A stretch of DNA of 64,000 nucleotides from Chitinophaga pendula (GTDB lineage: Bacteria; Bacteroidota; Bacteroidia; Chitinophagales; Chitinophagaceae). Numbering within the stretch: the stretch's first letter is position 1; each line of letters starts with the position of its first letter. Below the pieces are notes generated by a model. It saw only the letters and a program-made list of their open reading frames with translations. It did not search any database and was not told the DNA's origin. The stretch is taken from positions 4,898,001 through 4,962,000 of the forward strand of contig NZ_CP077769.1 of NCBI RefSeq assembly GCF_020386615.1, given 5' to 3'. Below, piece by piece: positions 36,482 through 43,894 of the stretch. Made by a program: the position numbers and the translations under genes.

Positions 36482-37714
36482 TTATTTGCCATCCCATTTC
36501 CGGACGATCAGGGAGGAGTTGGTGCCTCCGAATCCGAACGAGTTAGACAAAAATATATTAAAATCCTGATCGATCGTGGATGTAGCGATATTTAGCTTCG
36601 CTGCGTCTTCGTCGGGGTTATGCAGGTTAATATTCGGTGCAATAAACCCGTGTTGCATCATCAGCATCGAATAAACGATCTCGCTGGCGCCTGCCATCCA
36701 GCATTCATGACCGGTCATAGACTTGGTCGAGCTGATATGTGGTCTGGCGGAACCGAACACTTCATATAAAGCCTTGGCTTCGCTGGCATCTCCTGCTTGT
36801 GTGGAGGTAGCATGTGCATTGACATAGGCGATATCTTCCGGACGTAATCCTGCATCTTTCAATGCTATCTGCAAAGAACGTACCGGTCCGTCTACGGTTG
36901 GATTGGAAATATGTGCACCATTGGAAGAATAGCCATAGCCGATCACTTCTCCCAGGATAGGTGCTCCCCGGCTTTGTGCCGATTCCAGGCTTTCCAGTAT
37001 GACGGTTGCAGCACCACCGCTGGGTACCAGTCCGTCCCGGTCGCGGTCGAATGGTCTGGAAGCTGCTGTCGGCTCCTGCTCTCTGATAGAAAAGGCGGCA
37101 ATCGCGTCGAAGTTGCCCATCGAATAAATATTGATCTCCTGGGCCCCTCCACAGATCACGCAATCCTGCATACCGCTGCGGATGAACATATATCCCAGGC
37201 CAATGGCGTGAGAGCCGCTGGCACAAGCTGCACTGACACTGAAATTAACACCCTTTAGCTTGAAGATAGTCGCCAGGTTCATGTTCACCGTAGAGTTCAT
37301 CGTCTGGAATACAGAGCCTGAACCCACCAGCATCGTATCTTTTTTCTCCCGCATAATATCGGTCGCTTCGATCACAGGTTTGGAAGAGCTGTCGTTACCA
37401 AACAACAACCCTACTTCTGTCCGATCTATATAATCAGCGTCCAATTTAGCGTTATGCAATGCTTCTGTGGTAGACATGAATGCAAATTCCGCCTGCTCCG
37501 GCATCATCAACCTTGCGCGGCGATCCAGTAATCCCTTGAGATTAGGACGGTCCACATAGCCGGTAAGGCCTGAGCGATACCCAAATGCCTTCCTTTCGGG
37601 GTCCAGTATAATACCAGACCTGCCTTTGTACAACGAATCCTTCACCTCTTCCAGGTTCTTCCCTATACAGGAATAGATGCCTAAGCCGGTGATCACTACT
37701 CTGTTCATGTTCAA
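36482..37714 (-). CDS. beta-ketoacyl-ACP synthase (active ketosynthase)
   Basis: A 410-residue KAS I/II-like enzyme. The active site is complete: Cys164 in 'SAACASGSHAI', His in 'VNAHATSTQAGD' and His in 'STKSMTGHECWMAGASE'. The opening 'MNMNRVVITGLGIYSCIGKN' is FabB-like and it most resembles the single ketosynthase (ApeR-type) of other aryl-polyene clusters. It is the third gene of the operon, 48 bases after the ketoreductase, and is probably central to chain start or elongation. Confidence 0.93.
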   Translation of the reverse strand: MNMNRVVITGLGIYSCIGKNLEEVKDSLYKGRSGIILDPERKAFGYRSGLTGYVDRPNLKGLLDRRARLMMPEQAEFAFMSTTEALHNAKLDADYIDRTEVGLLFGNDSSSKPVIEATDIMREKKDTMLVGSGSVFQTMNSTVNMNLATIFKLKGVNFSVSAACASGSHAIGLGYMFIRSGMQDCVICGGAQEINIYSMGNFDAIAAFSIREQEPTAASRPFDRDRDGLVPSGGAATVILESLESAQSRGAPILGEVIGYGYSSNGAHISNPTVDGPVRSLQIALKDAGLRPEDIAYVNAHATSTQAGDASEAKALYEVFGSARPHISSTKSMTGHECWMAGASEIVYSMLMMQHGFIAPNINLHNPDEDAAKLNIATSTIDQDFNIFLSNSFGFGGTNSSLIVRKWDGK

Positions 37715-37762
37715 TATTCCTTATCCAGACAATTCTAAAATGTGATGCCTGCCAGCTACCGA

Positions 37763-38491
37763 TCAGGTATGCAGTCCACCATTGATAGACAATACCTCAC
37801 CGGTGATATAAGCAGCCCCTTTCGATACGAAGAAGGCAACCGCTTCTGCTACTTCTTCCGGTGTACCGAAGCGGTTCATCGGCACATGGGCCGCCAACTC
37901 TTTTTCATTCAGTGCTGCCGTCATATCGGTTTTGATATATCCCGGGGCGATGGCGTTAACAGTAACGCCCCGTTTGGCCACTTCCTGGGCCAGGGCCTTC
38001 GTAGCACCGATTACACCTGCCTTCGCAGCAGAGTAATTCGTCTGCCCGGGCAACCCTTTTATACCAGAAAGGGATACTATATTCACGATCCGTCCGAACC
38101 GTTTGAGTAACATACCATTCAACACCTGTTTAGTCACAAAAAAGAAACCATCCAGGCTGGTGTTGATCACATTCCCCCATTGCTCCGCATTCATCCAAAA
38201 CAACAGGTTATCTTCCCGGATACCGGCATTATTCACCAGCACCTCTACATACTTCTCTTTGTTATTTTCCACCCAGGTACCCAATACCTCCTGCACTTCG
38301 ACCGCATTACCTACGTGAAACTGCAACAGCTCGCCATCACTTCCTGCCGCACGTACCGCTGCCAACGCTTCTTCCGCTGCCGCCAGATTCCCTTTATAAT
38401 TGATCAGCACATAATATCCCAGCGACGCCAGTTTGACACTAATGGCCCGGCCTATGCCTCTGGATCCGCCAGTTACTAAAGCACATTTCAT
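37763..38491 (-). CDS. 3-oxoacyl-ACP reductase (FabG-like, SDR family)
   Basis: A 242-residue short-chain dehydrogenase. The NADPH-binding motif 'VTGGSRGIGRA' is at residues 6-16, 'VNNAG' near 88, and the catalytic triad is in 'NIVSLSGIKGLPGQTNYSAAK' (Ser, Tyr-x3-Lys). It reduces the 3-keto group after each condensation, ahead of the dehydratases. It lies 26 bases after the ammonia-lyase gene, and is a pathway copy rather than the housekeeping fabG. Confidence 0.92.
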   Translation of the reverse strand: MKCALVTGGSRGIGRAISVKLASLGYYVLINYKGNLAAAEEALAAVRAAGSDGELLQFHVGNAVEVQEVLGTWVENNKEKYVEVLVNNAGIREDNLLFWMNAEQWGNVINTSLDGFFFVTKQVLNGMLLKRFGRIVNIVSLSGIKGLPGQTNYSAAKAGVIGATKALAQEVAKRGVTVNAIAPGYIKTDMTAALNEKELAAHVPMNRFGTPEEVAEAVAFFVSKGAAYITGEVLSINGGLHT

Positions 38492-38517
38492 GAAGCTCTA
38501 TAATTTTATATTTGATA

Positions 38518-40056
38518 TTACCACAACTGTACCGGCTCATTCTTCACCAGGTATTCCTTGATCTGCTGAATGTCCTTGTACTTCGGTGTGTCCTGAATAA
38601 ATGTAGGGAAAATAGCCCTTACTTCCTGGTAGATCTTACGGGAGAAAGAAGATAAACGTGGTACACATTGCAGGTAATCAACCGCCTGCAGCATCGTCAT
38701 CACCTGGATCGCCAATACCTCAAATGTATTCCCGATCACCCGGTTAGCCATCAATGCCGCATTACAACCCATACTCACAATATCCTGGTTGTCATTGTTG
38801 TTGGGAATACTGTGCACATACATCGGGAATGACAGGGTCTGGTTTTCAGCTACCGTAGAAGTAGCGGTAAACTGTACCCCCTGCATACCAAAGTTAAAGC
38901 CTAGCTTTCCCAGGTTCACAAACGGCGGGAACTTATGGTTCAGCTTATCATTCATCAGGTAGTTCAGCTGACGCTCAGAAAGCATCGACAGTTTCGTGAT
39001 CGCTATTTTGATCTTGTCCATCTCCAGCGATACATAGTCGCCGTGGAAGTTACCACCGTGATATACATTCTTATGATGATGATCCACTACGGGGTTATCG
39101 CTTACAGAGTTAAGCTCCTGTACCACCAGGCGCTCGCCAAACTGCAGGGTATCATATACCGGGCCCAGTATCTGGGGCACACAACGTAGTGAATAATATT
39201 CCTGTACTTTATCTTTAAAGATCTCTTCTTCCAGTTCTTTATACAGATGATCCGGACGATGACGCACCATCTGGCTGTCTTTCAGTATGTCCCGCATCAG
39301 GGCCGCGATCTTGTTCTGTCCTTCGTGTTTCTTCACCACGTTCAGCTCATAGGACAAATGATCGTCAAATGCCTCTACGGTTTCATTGATCATGGCGGAC
39401 AGGATGCAGGACCATCCCAGCAGCTTACGCGCTTCGATCAGGTTCACCAGACCGATACCTGTCATCGCAGAAGTACCATTCAGGATCGCCAAACCTTCCC
39501 GTACATGGATGCTGATCGGCTGTAAGCCCAGGCTGGCATACACTTCTGCAGTAGGCCTGGTCTCCCCCTGGTAGATCACTTCGCCCTCTCCTATCAGCAC
39601 CAACGCCAGGTGAGCCAGCTGTACGAGGTCGCCGCTGGCGCCTACACCACCGTGTTCGAATACACAGGGCGTAACATTTTTATTGATCAGGTCTTTCAGC
39701 AGATGCACCACCTCCGGATGTACCCCAGAATGCGCCTGCATAAAGCTATTCAGCCGCGCAATCATCAGCCCTTTCACCAGCAGGGGAGACATACATTTAC
39801 CCGCACCGGAGCTGTGACTCCTGATCAGGTTGTACTGTAATTGCAAGGTATCTTCTTCACTGATACGATATTGGGCCATCGGACCAAATCCGGTATTGAT
39901 ACCGTAGATCAGCTTCTTGGCAGAAAACTGCTGCAGGAACTCAAAATTCGCTTTCACCTGTTCCAGCGCACCCGCTTCAAGTGTCAGCTCTTCCCCTCCA
40001 AACAGCACCCTGTATACTTCATTGAGGGTAAGCGTCTCACCTCCTAATACGACCAT
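38518..40056 (-). CDS. aromatic amino-acid ammonia-lyase (HAL/PAL/TAL family), probably tyrosine ammonia-lyase
   Basis: A 512-residue lyase. The MIO cofactor is formed by Ala140-Ser141-Gly142 in 'GGVGASGDLVQLAHL', and the family start 'LIYGINTGFGPMAQYRI' is present. The residue pair that often tells the substrate is Ser-His ('NLIRSHSSGAG'), which is HAL-like, so sequence alone does not prove tyrosine as substrate. Context does: it heads an aryl-polyene operon, where the enzyme makes 4-coumarate (or cinnamate) as starter unit, and no histidine-degradation genes are present. First gene of the operon, with a -7 box 40 bases upstream. Confidence 0.9.
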   Translation of the reverse strand: MVVLGGETLTLNEVYRVLFGGEELTLEAGALEQVKANFEFLQQFSAKKLIYGINTGFGPMAQYRISEEDTLQLQYNLIRSHSSGAGKCMSPLLVKGLMIARLNSFMQAHSGVHPEVVHLLKDLINKNVTPCVFEHGGVGASGDLVQLAHLALVLIGEGEVIYQGETRPTAEVYASLGLQPISIHVREGLAILNGTSAMTGIGLVNLIEARKLLGWSCILSAMINETVEAFDDHLSYELNVVKKHEGQNKIAALMRDILKDSQMVRHRPDHLYKELEEEIFKDKVQEYYSLRCVPQILGPVYDTLQFGERLVVQELNSVSDNPVVDHHHKNVYHGGNFHGDYVSLEMDKIKIAITKLSMLSERQLNYLMNDKLNHKFPPFVNLGKLGFNFGMQGVQFTATSTVAENQTLSFPMYVHSIPNNNDNQDIVSMGCNAALMANRVIGNTFEVLAIQVMTMLQAVDYLQCVPRLSSFSRKIYQEVRAIFPTFIQDTPKYKDIQQIKEYLVKNEPVQLW

Positions 40057-40095
40057 TCTATTAAATTATATTATTTGTTTATGTAAAAAAGTGCC

Positions 40096-40103
40096 CAAAA
40101 ATA
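40096..40103 (-). promoter_or_regulatory. -7 promoter box of the pigment operon
   Basis: On the minus strand this reads TATTTTTG, an exact TAnnTTTG match, 40 bases before the ammonia-lyase start codon. A -33 TTG at the usual 19-21 base distance is not evident, so confidence is moderate. Confidence 0.42.
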
Positions 40104-40357
40104 GTACAAAGATGGATTTTTTCTATATATAGACAGCTTCTTTTTATTTAAGTATACAGCGAATGAGGTTATACCCACCACTATTCAGCGATTACCCCGC
40201 TATGGGGGCCTCATAGATACTCATTAGTCCCGGTATGGAAAAACAGTTTCAGTTGTTGGCTTTGATTTGCAACGCCCTTGTTATTGCACCTCGCTTTTTT
40301 TTGAAAGGCCAAAGATAATTGAAGATTCTGCATCTCACAATACCTGATATTGACTAT

Positions 40358-40396
40358 AAAAAAGAAGGGCCTACCCCTATCAAAGATAAGCCCTTC
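40358..40396 (-). terminator. Rho-independent terminator of the CorC/HlyC-like operon
   Basis: On the minus strand the arms GAAGGGC and GCCCTTC (40390-40396 and 40364-40370), extended by TATC/GATA, are followed by six T. It lies 60 bases after the stop at 40456. Confidence 0.82.
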
Positions 40397-40455
40397 ATAT
40401 AATTAATTACAACATTATCAATTGGTTAAGTAATTCTACGCGCTATGACGTATTT

Positions 40456-41754
40456 CTACGCATGCCCTTCTTTTTCCCTGGGCTCCGGTGTGTCTACCAG
40501 CACTTTGTCGATACGGTGTGCGTCCATATCCACGATCTCAAAGGTAAAACCTCTCCAGCTGAACTTTTCGCCCACATGTGGAATATGCTCCAGGTGATGC
40601 AGGATAAAACCTGCCAGTGTATCGAACTCCTGCTCGAACTCTGCCATCCAGTCTTCCTTGTCAAACTCGCTGAGGAAATCGTAAAAAGGTATCTGGCCAT
40701 CTACCAGGTAGCTGCCGTCTTCCCGTTTGGTCATTTCATAATCATCGCCCTGGCCGGTTTCCGGCATATCGCCGACGATGGCTTCCAGGATATCGTTCAG
40801 GGTGATCATACCCAGGAAGGTACCATATTCATCTACGATAAAAGCAGCGTGGATCTGCGTTACCTTAAACTTCTCAAGCACCTGATAAGCGGAGTTGTTC
40901 TCCGGCACAAACAGGGGCTTTTTAATGATATCCTGTAAAGGGGTATTGCTGTTGACATGGGTATAGAGATCTTTAATGGAGATGATCCCTTTTACGGCAT
41001 CGATCTGGCCTTCGCATACCGGGTATACGGAGTGTACGCTGCCATGGATCTTTTCTTTATAGCTCTCCGCTGTCTCGTCGATATCCAGCCATACGATGTC
41101 GGTACGGTGGGTCATCAGCGAGGTGATATTACGATCTCCCAGGTAAAAGACGCGTTCGATGATCTCCTGTTCGGTCTCTTCGATGGCACCGGAAGTGGTT
41201 CCTTCGCTGATGATCGCTTTGATCTCTTCTTCCGTGACCAGCGCGTCGGCCGGTTTCAGCCGGAATATCCGCACGATGGTATTGGTAGAGGCAGAGAGTA
41301 ACCAGATAAAGGGGAATGTCAGTTTAGACAGGAAGTTCATCGGGCCTGCCATAGTCTTGGCAATGGACTCAGGACGGGCCAACCCTATCCTTTTGGGTAC
41401 CAGCTCGCCTAATACGAGTGACAAGTAAGTAATGGCGATCACGATGATGACCGTGGCGATACCACCACTGTAAGGACGAATGGCCTCCACGTTGTTTAAC
41501 ATGAGGACCAGGTCTCCTTTGATCTTTTCACCGGAGTAAATACCGGTGAGGATACCGATCAGGGTGATGCCTATTTGTACGGTGGAAAGAAAGATGTCCG
41601 GGTTGCTGGCTAGTTTGAGCGCTGCCTTGGCCTTTTCGTCTCCTTTATTTGCCAGATGCTCCAGCCGCGCCTTACGCGCAGAAACCATAGCTATCTCCGA
41701 CATAGAGAATAAACCGTTAAGCAGGATCAGAACCAGGATAATGACGACTTCCAT
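40456..41754 (-). CDS. CNNM/CorC (HlyC-type) membrane protein with CBS domains
   Basis: A 432-residue protein in three parts. Residues 1-190 are a DUF21/CNNM membrane domain ('VVIILVLILLNGLFSMSEIA'), 205-335 a pair of CBS domains ('MTHRTDIVWLDI', 'FVPENNSAYQVLEKF'), and the last 85 residues a CorC_HlyC domain. The family is linked with magnesium or cobalt efflux; the name hemolysin is historical. It follows the ZIP transporter gene by 24 bases, so a metal-homeostasis group is likely. Confidence 0.9.
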   Translation of the reverse strand: MEVVIILVLILLNGLFSMSEIAMVSARKARLEHLANKGDEKAKAALKLASNPDIFLSTVQIGITLIGILTGIYSGEKIKGDLVLMLNNVEAIRPYSGGIATVIIVIAITYLSLVLGELVPKRIGLARPESIAKTMAGPMNFLSKLTFPFIWLLSASTNTIVRIFRLKPADALVTEEEIKAIISEGTTSGAIEETEQEIIERVFYLGDRNITSLMTHRTDIVWLDIDETAESYKEKIHGSVHSVYPVCEGQIDAVKGIISIKDLYTHVNSNTPLQDIIKKPLFVPENNSAYQVLEKFKVTQIHAAFIVDEYGTFLGMITLNDILEAIVGDMPETGQGDDYEMTKREDGSYLVDGQIPFYDFLSEFDKEDWMAEFEQEFDTLAGFILHHLEHIPHVGEKFSWRGFTFEIVDMDAHRIDKVLVDTPEPREKEGHA

Positions 41755-41778
41755 GATATTAAGGCTAAAAATAAAGAA

Positions 41779-42522
41779 TTATTCAAATATCAGGGTAAGA
41801 AATGCCAAAACAATTCCCCCTGCGATCGCAAGTACCTTTTTACGGCTGAGTTCGTGATGTTTGGTACCGCTTTCATAAAAGATAGTAGTTGAGATATGTA
41901 AAAAGGCGCCGATCACCAGTGCGATGATATATACCAGGTAATGTGTGATCCCTTCGAAGCGATCTCCCAGCTGAGCAGCCAGTACGGCGGCCAGCGGCGT
42001 CATCAGCGAAAAGGTGATCAATATACGCCATAGTTTGGCGGTACGCTGGTGGGCATGGATCATCACGGTGATCAATGTCAGCGCTTCGGGCAACTTATGC
42101 GCGGCCACTCCCATCACCAGGGACGGCATAGCAGAACGGTCTTCATAATGAAATCCCAGTGGGATACCTTCCATAAATGCATGTATGGATAATCCTACCA
42201 GCAGTGGCATGATAGCGATATGGTGGTGAGGGTGGTGCCCTTCGGCAGCCGGCAGGTGCGTATGACCATGTTCCATCCCATGAGACAGCTGTTGTAAAAA
42301 CACCTGCAGGAAGAAACCCAGTACTACGTAAATACCGGCCTGGTGCCCCAGCTGATGATATACTTCGGGCAACAGATGCATGATCGTTACGCCAAACAGG
42401 AAAGCCCCGGTAAATGCCAGCAGGTAAATAGGCAGGCTGGGGTGTATCCGTTTTACAGTCATGGGTATCAGCCCGCCAGCAATGGTAGCCGCCAGAATAA
42501 GTATCAGATAACTCCAGTTCAT
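41779..42522 (-). CDS. ZIP-family divalent metal transporter
   Basis: A 247-residue membrane protein with the ZIP layout: three helices, a histidine-rich loop ('HGMEHGHTHLPAAEGHHPHHH', about 88-108), then helices IV-V with the metal-site motifs 'HAFMEGIPLGF' and 'AAHKLPEALTL'. ZIP proteins bring zinc, iron or manganese into the cytoplasm. It overlaps the PAP2 gene by 4 bases and precedes the CorC-like gene, suggesting co-transcription. Confidence 0.9.
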   Translation of the reverse strand: MNWSYLILILAATIAGGLIPMTVKRIHPSLPIYLLAFTGAFLFGVTIMHLLPEVYHQLGHQAGIYVVLGFFLQVFLQQLSHGMEHGHTHLPAAEGHHPHHHIAIMPLLVGLSIHAFMEGIPLGFHYEDRSAMPSLVMGVAAHKLPEALTLITVMIHAHQRTAKLWRILITFSLMTPLAAVLAAQLGDRFEGITHYLVYIIALVIGAFLHISTTIFYESGTKHHELSRKKVLAIAGGIVLAFLTLIFE

Positions 42523-43097
42523 ATGGTAGTTTCAGTTTCCAGTCGTATACGCCGCTGGAAGAATCCGCCGCTGAAGGTACCAAGCAACAAGCCCAGTATT
42601 GCACCTCCGGTGATGTCCAGCGGATAGTGCACGCCTACATATATCTGCGCATAGCCAATGGCCAGCGCCCATACGTAGAACAACCATACATAACGGCGAA
42701 AAGCTGATTTTAAAGTTAAAAAAGAAAATGTCGCCAGCGCAAAATGATTGGCGGCGTGTGAAGAGGTGAAACTGCCACTAAACGGGCAATGTGCCGCCAG
42801 TACTCTCACAAACTGGCCGATCAGCGGATCACGGCAGGGCCGTATACGCCCCACTGCTTCCTTAATGAATAAACTACTCTGGTCAGCCAGACCAAAAGTG
42901 ATGATGAAGAACACGATCCAGAAGAATCCTCTCCACCGGTAATTAATTACGGCAAACAAAGCGAGGAATAAATACAACGGCGCCCAGAAATAAGGTTCGC
43001 GCAACCAGAGGAAAATAGTATCCAACCAGGGATGTATCCATTTCCCATTGATATAAAAGAACAATTTCGTGTCAAACCGGAGCAGCTTCTCTAACAT
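42519..43097 (-). CDS. PAP2-family membrane phosphatase
   Basis: A 192-residue membrane protein of the PAP2 superfamily. Motif 1 is complete ('KEAVGRIRP', K-x6-RP), motif 2 reads 'FTSSHAANH' (PSGH-like, catalytic His kept), and motif 3 'AQIYVGVHYPLD' keeps the nucleophilic His and the Asp but has Gln where the family usually has Arg. It would dephosphorylate undecaprenyl or other lipid phosphates at the membrane. The gap to the methyltransferase gene is 2 bases. Confidence 0.88.
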   Translation of the reverse strand: MLEKLLRFDTKLFFYINGKWIHPWLDTIFLWLREPYFWAPLYLFLALFAVINYRWRGFFWIVFFIITFGLADQSSLFIKEAVGRIRPCRDPLIGQFVRVLAAHCPFSGSFTSSHAANHFALATFSFLTLKSAFRRYVWLFYVWALAIGYAQIYVGVHYPLDITGGAILGLLLGTFSGGFFQRRIRLETETTI

Positions 43098-43099
43098 GT

Positions 43100-43894
43100 C
43101 TATGATTTTGTGGCAATGAGTATAAGCCGCGGCGATCGCTGCTCATCGTAGCTATTGAAATGATAGTCCCCGAAGATCTCCGTAATGGTCAGCCCCTGGT
43201 GTGCAAACATCGCCTCGAAATCTTCACTGGTAAAAGCACTCACCCGCTCGGAAAAAGTCGCCCGCAACGGCTTGTTCTTATCCAGTATACTGATCTGCTT
43301 CACAAACTTGCCGTCACTGACCGTACGTTTGATATCAAATACTACATTGTCTTTCTCCTTTACTTCATCGTATACCAGGTGCTCCTGTACATAATGACTG
43401 TTCAGATAGTCCAGCACCAACCGCCCTCCCGGCTTCAGCGCATTACGCAGGGTCCTCAGCGCATTGTCGTTGTCCCGCTGTGTATCGAAATAACCGAAAC
43501 TGGTAAAGAAGTTGAACACAATATCGAAATAATTGACCCGGAAAGGCAGCCGCATATCATGCTGAAAAAAACTCAGCTGCTCATTCTCCAGCTTCTTGGC
43601 AGCATTGATACTGTCGATAGACAGGTCTATACCCGTTACCGTAAATCCTTTGTCGGCCAAATACTTGGCATGACGTCCCTTTCCACAGGCCACATCCAGC
43701 ATCAGCGCTTCCGGAGCAGGCTCCAGGTAGGCCAGCAACTTGTCAATAAAAGCAGCCGCTTCCCGCTCATCCCGGTGCTCGTAAAGCAGGTGATAATAGG
43801 GAGAATTAAACCAGTCTTTAAACCATTGTTTTGCTGTATCCATATCGTTTATAGTTCCGGTACTGCTATGTACTGCATCCTTCACTTCCATCAA
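43100..43894 (-). CDS. class I SAM-dependent methyltransferase
   Basis: A 264-residue protein; a start at 43843 ('MDTAKQWFKDWFN') is also possible and looks more like the usual family beginning. Motif I is 'ALMLDVACGKGRHAKYLADKG', followed by 'VTGIDLSIDSI' and 'FDIVFNFFTSFGYF'. Small-molecule methyltransferase, substrate unknown. It starts 1 base before the stop of the sulfatase gene and ends 2 bases before the PAP2 gene, so five genes from 45907 to 40456 are probably one operon. Confidence 0.85.
   Translation of the reverse strand: MMEVKDAVHSSTGTINDMDTAKQWFKDWFNSPYYHLLYEHRDEREAAAFIDKLLAYLEPAPEALMLDVACGKGRHAKYLADKGFTVTGIDLSIDSINAAKKLENEQLSFFQHDMRLPFRVNYFDIVFNFFTSFGYFDTQRDNDNALRTLRNALKPGGRLVLDYLNSHYVQEHLVYDEVKEKDNVVFDIKRTVSDGKFVKQISILDKNKPLRATFSERVSAFTSEDFEAMFAHQGLTITEIFGDYHFNSYDEQRSPRLILIATKS

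Larger units (their letters stand above)
14843..40056 (-). other. aryl-polyene / flexirubin-type pigment biosynthesis cluster
   Basis: Twenty-one minus-strand genes with short gaps or overlaps run from the ammonia-lyase (38518-40056) to a PaaK-like ligase (14843-16147). The set is the aryl-polyene signature: aromatic ammonia-lyase, several ketosynthases with a chain-length-factor-like partner, two ACPs, ketoreductase, ApeI-like and ApeP-like dehydratases, thioesterase, LolA-like carrier, MMPL exporter, lipoprotein and acyltransferases. The largest internal gaps are 202 bases (36280-36481) and 117 bases (34982-35098). No FabH-like ketosynthase (DarB) or DarA-like gene for a dialkylresorcinol partner is present, so either they lie elsewhere or the product is not a full flexirubin. 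Confidence 0.88.
40057..40455. other. 399-base region upstream of the pigment operon
   Basis: No gene found. Left end: candidate promoter of the pigment operon (-7 box at 40096-40103). Right end: terminator of the CorC-like gene at 40358-40396. The middle (about 40130-40350) shows no repeat or ORF worth calling. Confidence 0.6.

Noticed and set aside
38518..40056. Histidine degradation (hutH) role for the ammonia-lyase
   Set aside because: No hutU, hutI or formiminoglutamate gene is nearby and the gene starts the pigment operon.
40456..41754. Hemolysin function for the CorC/HlyC-type gene
   Set aside because: The name is historical; the domain layout (DUF21, CBS, CorC) points to metal homeostasis.
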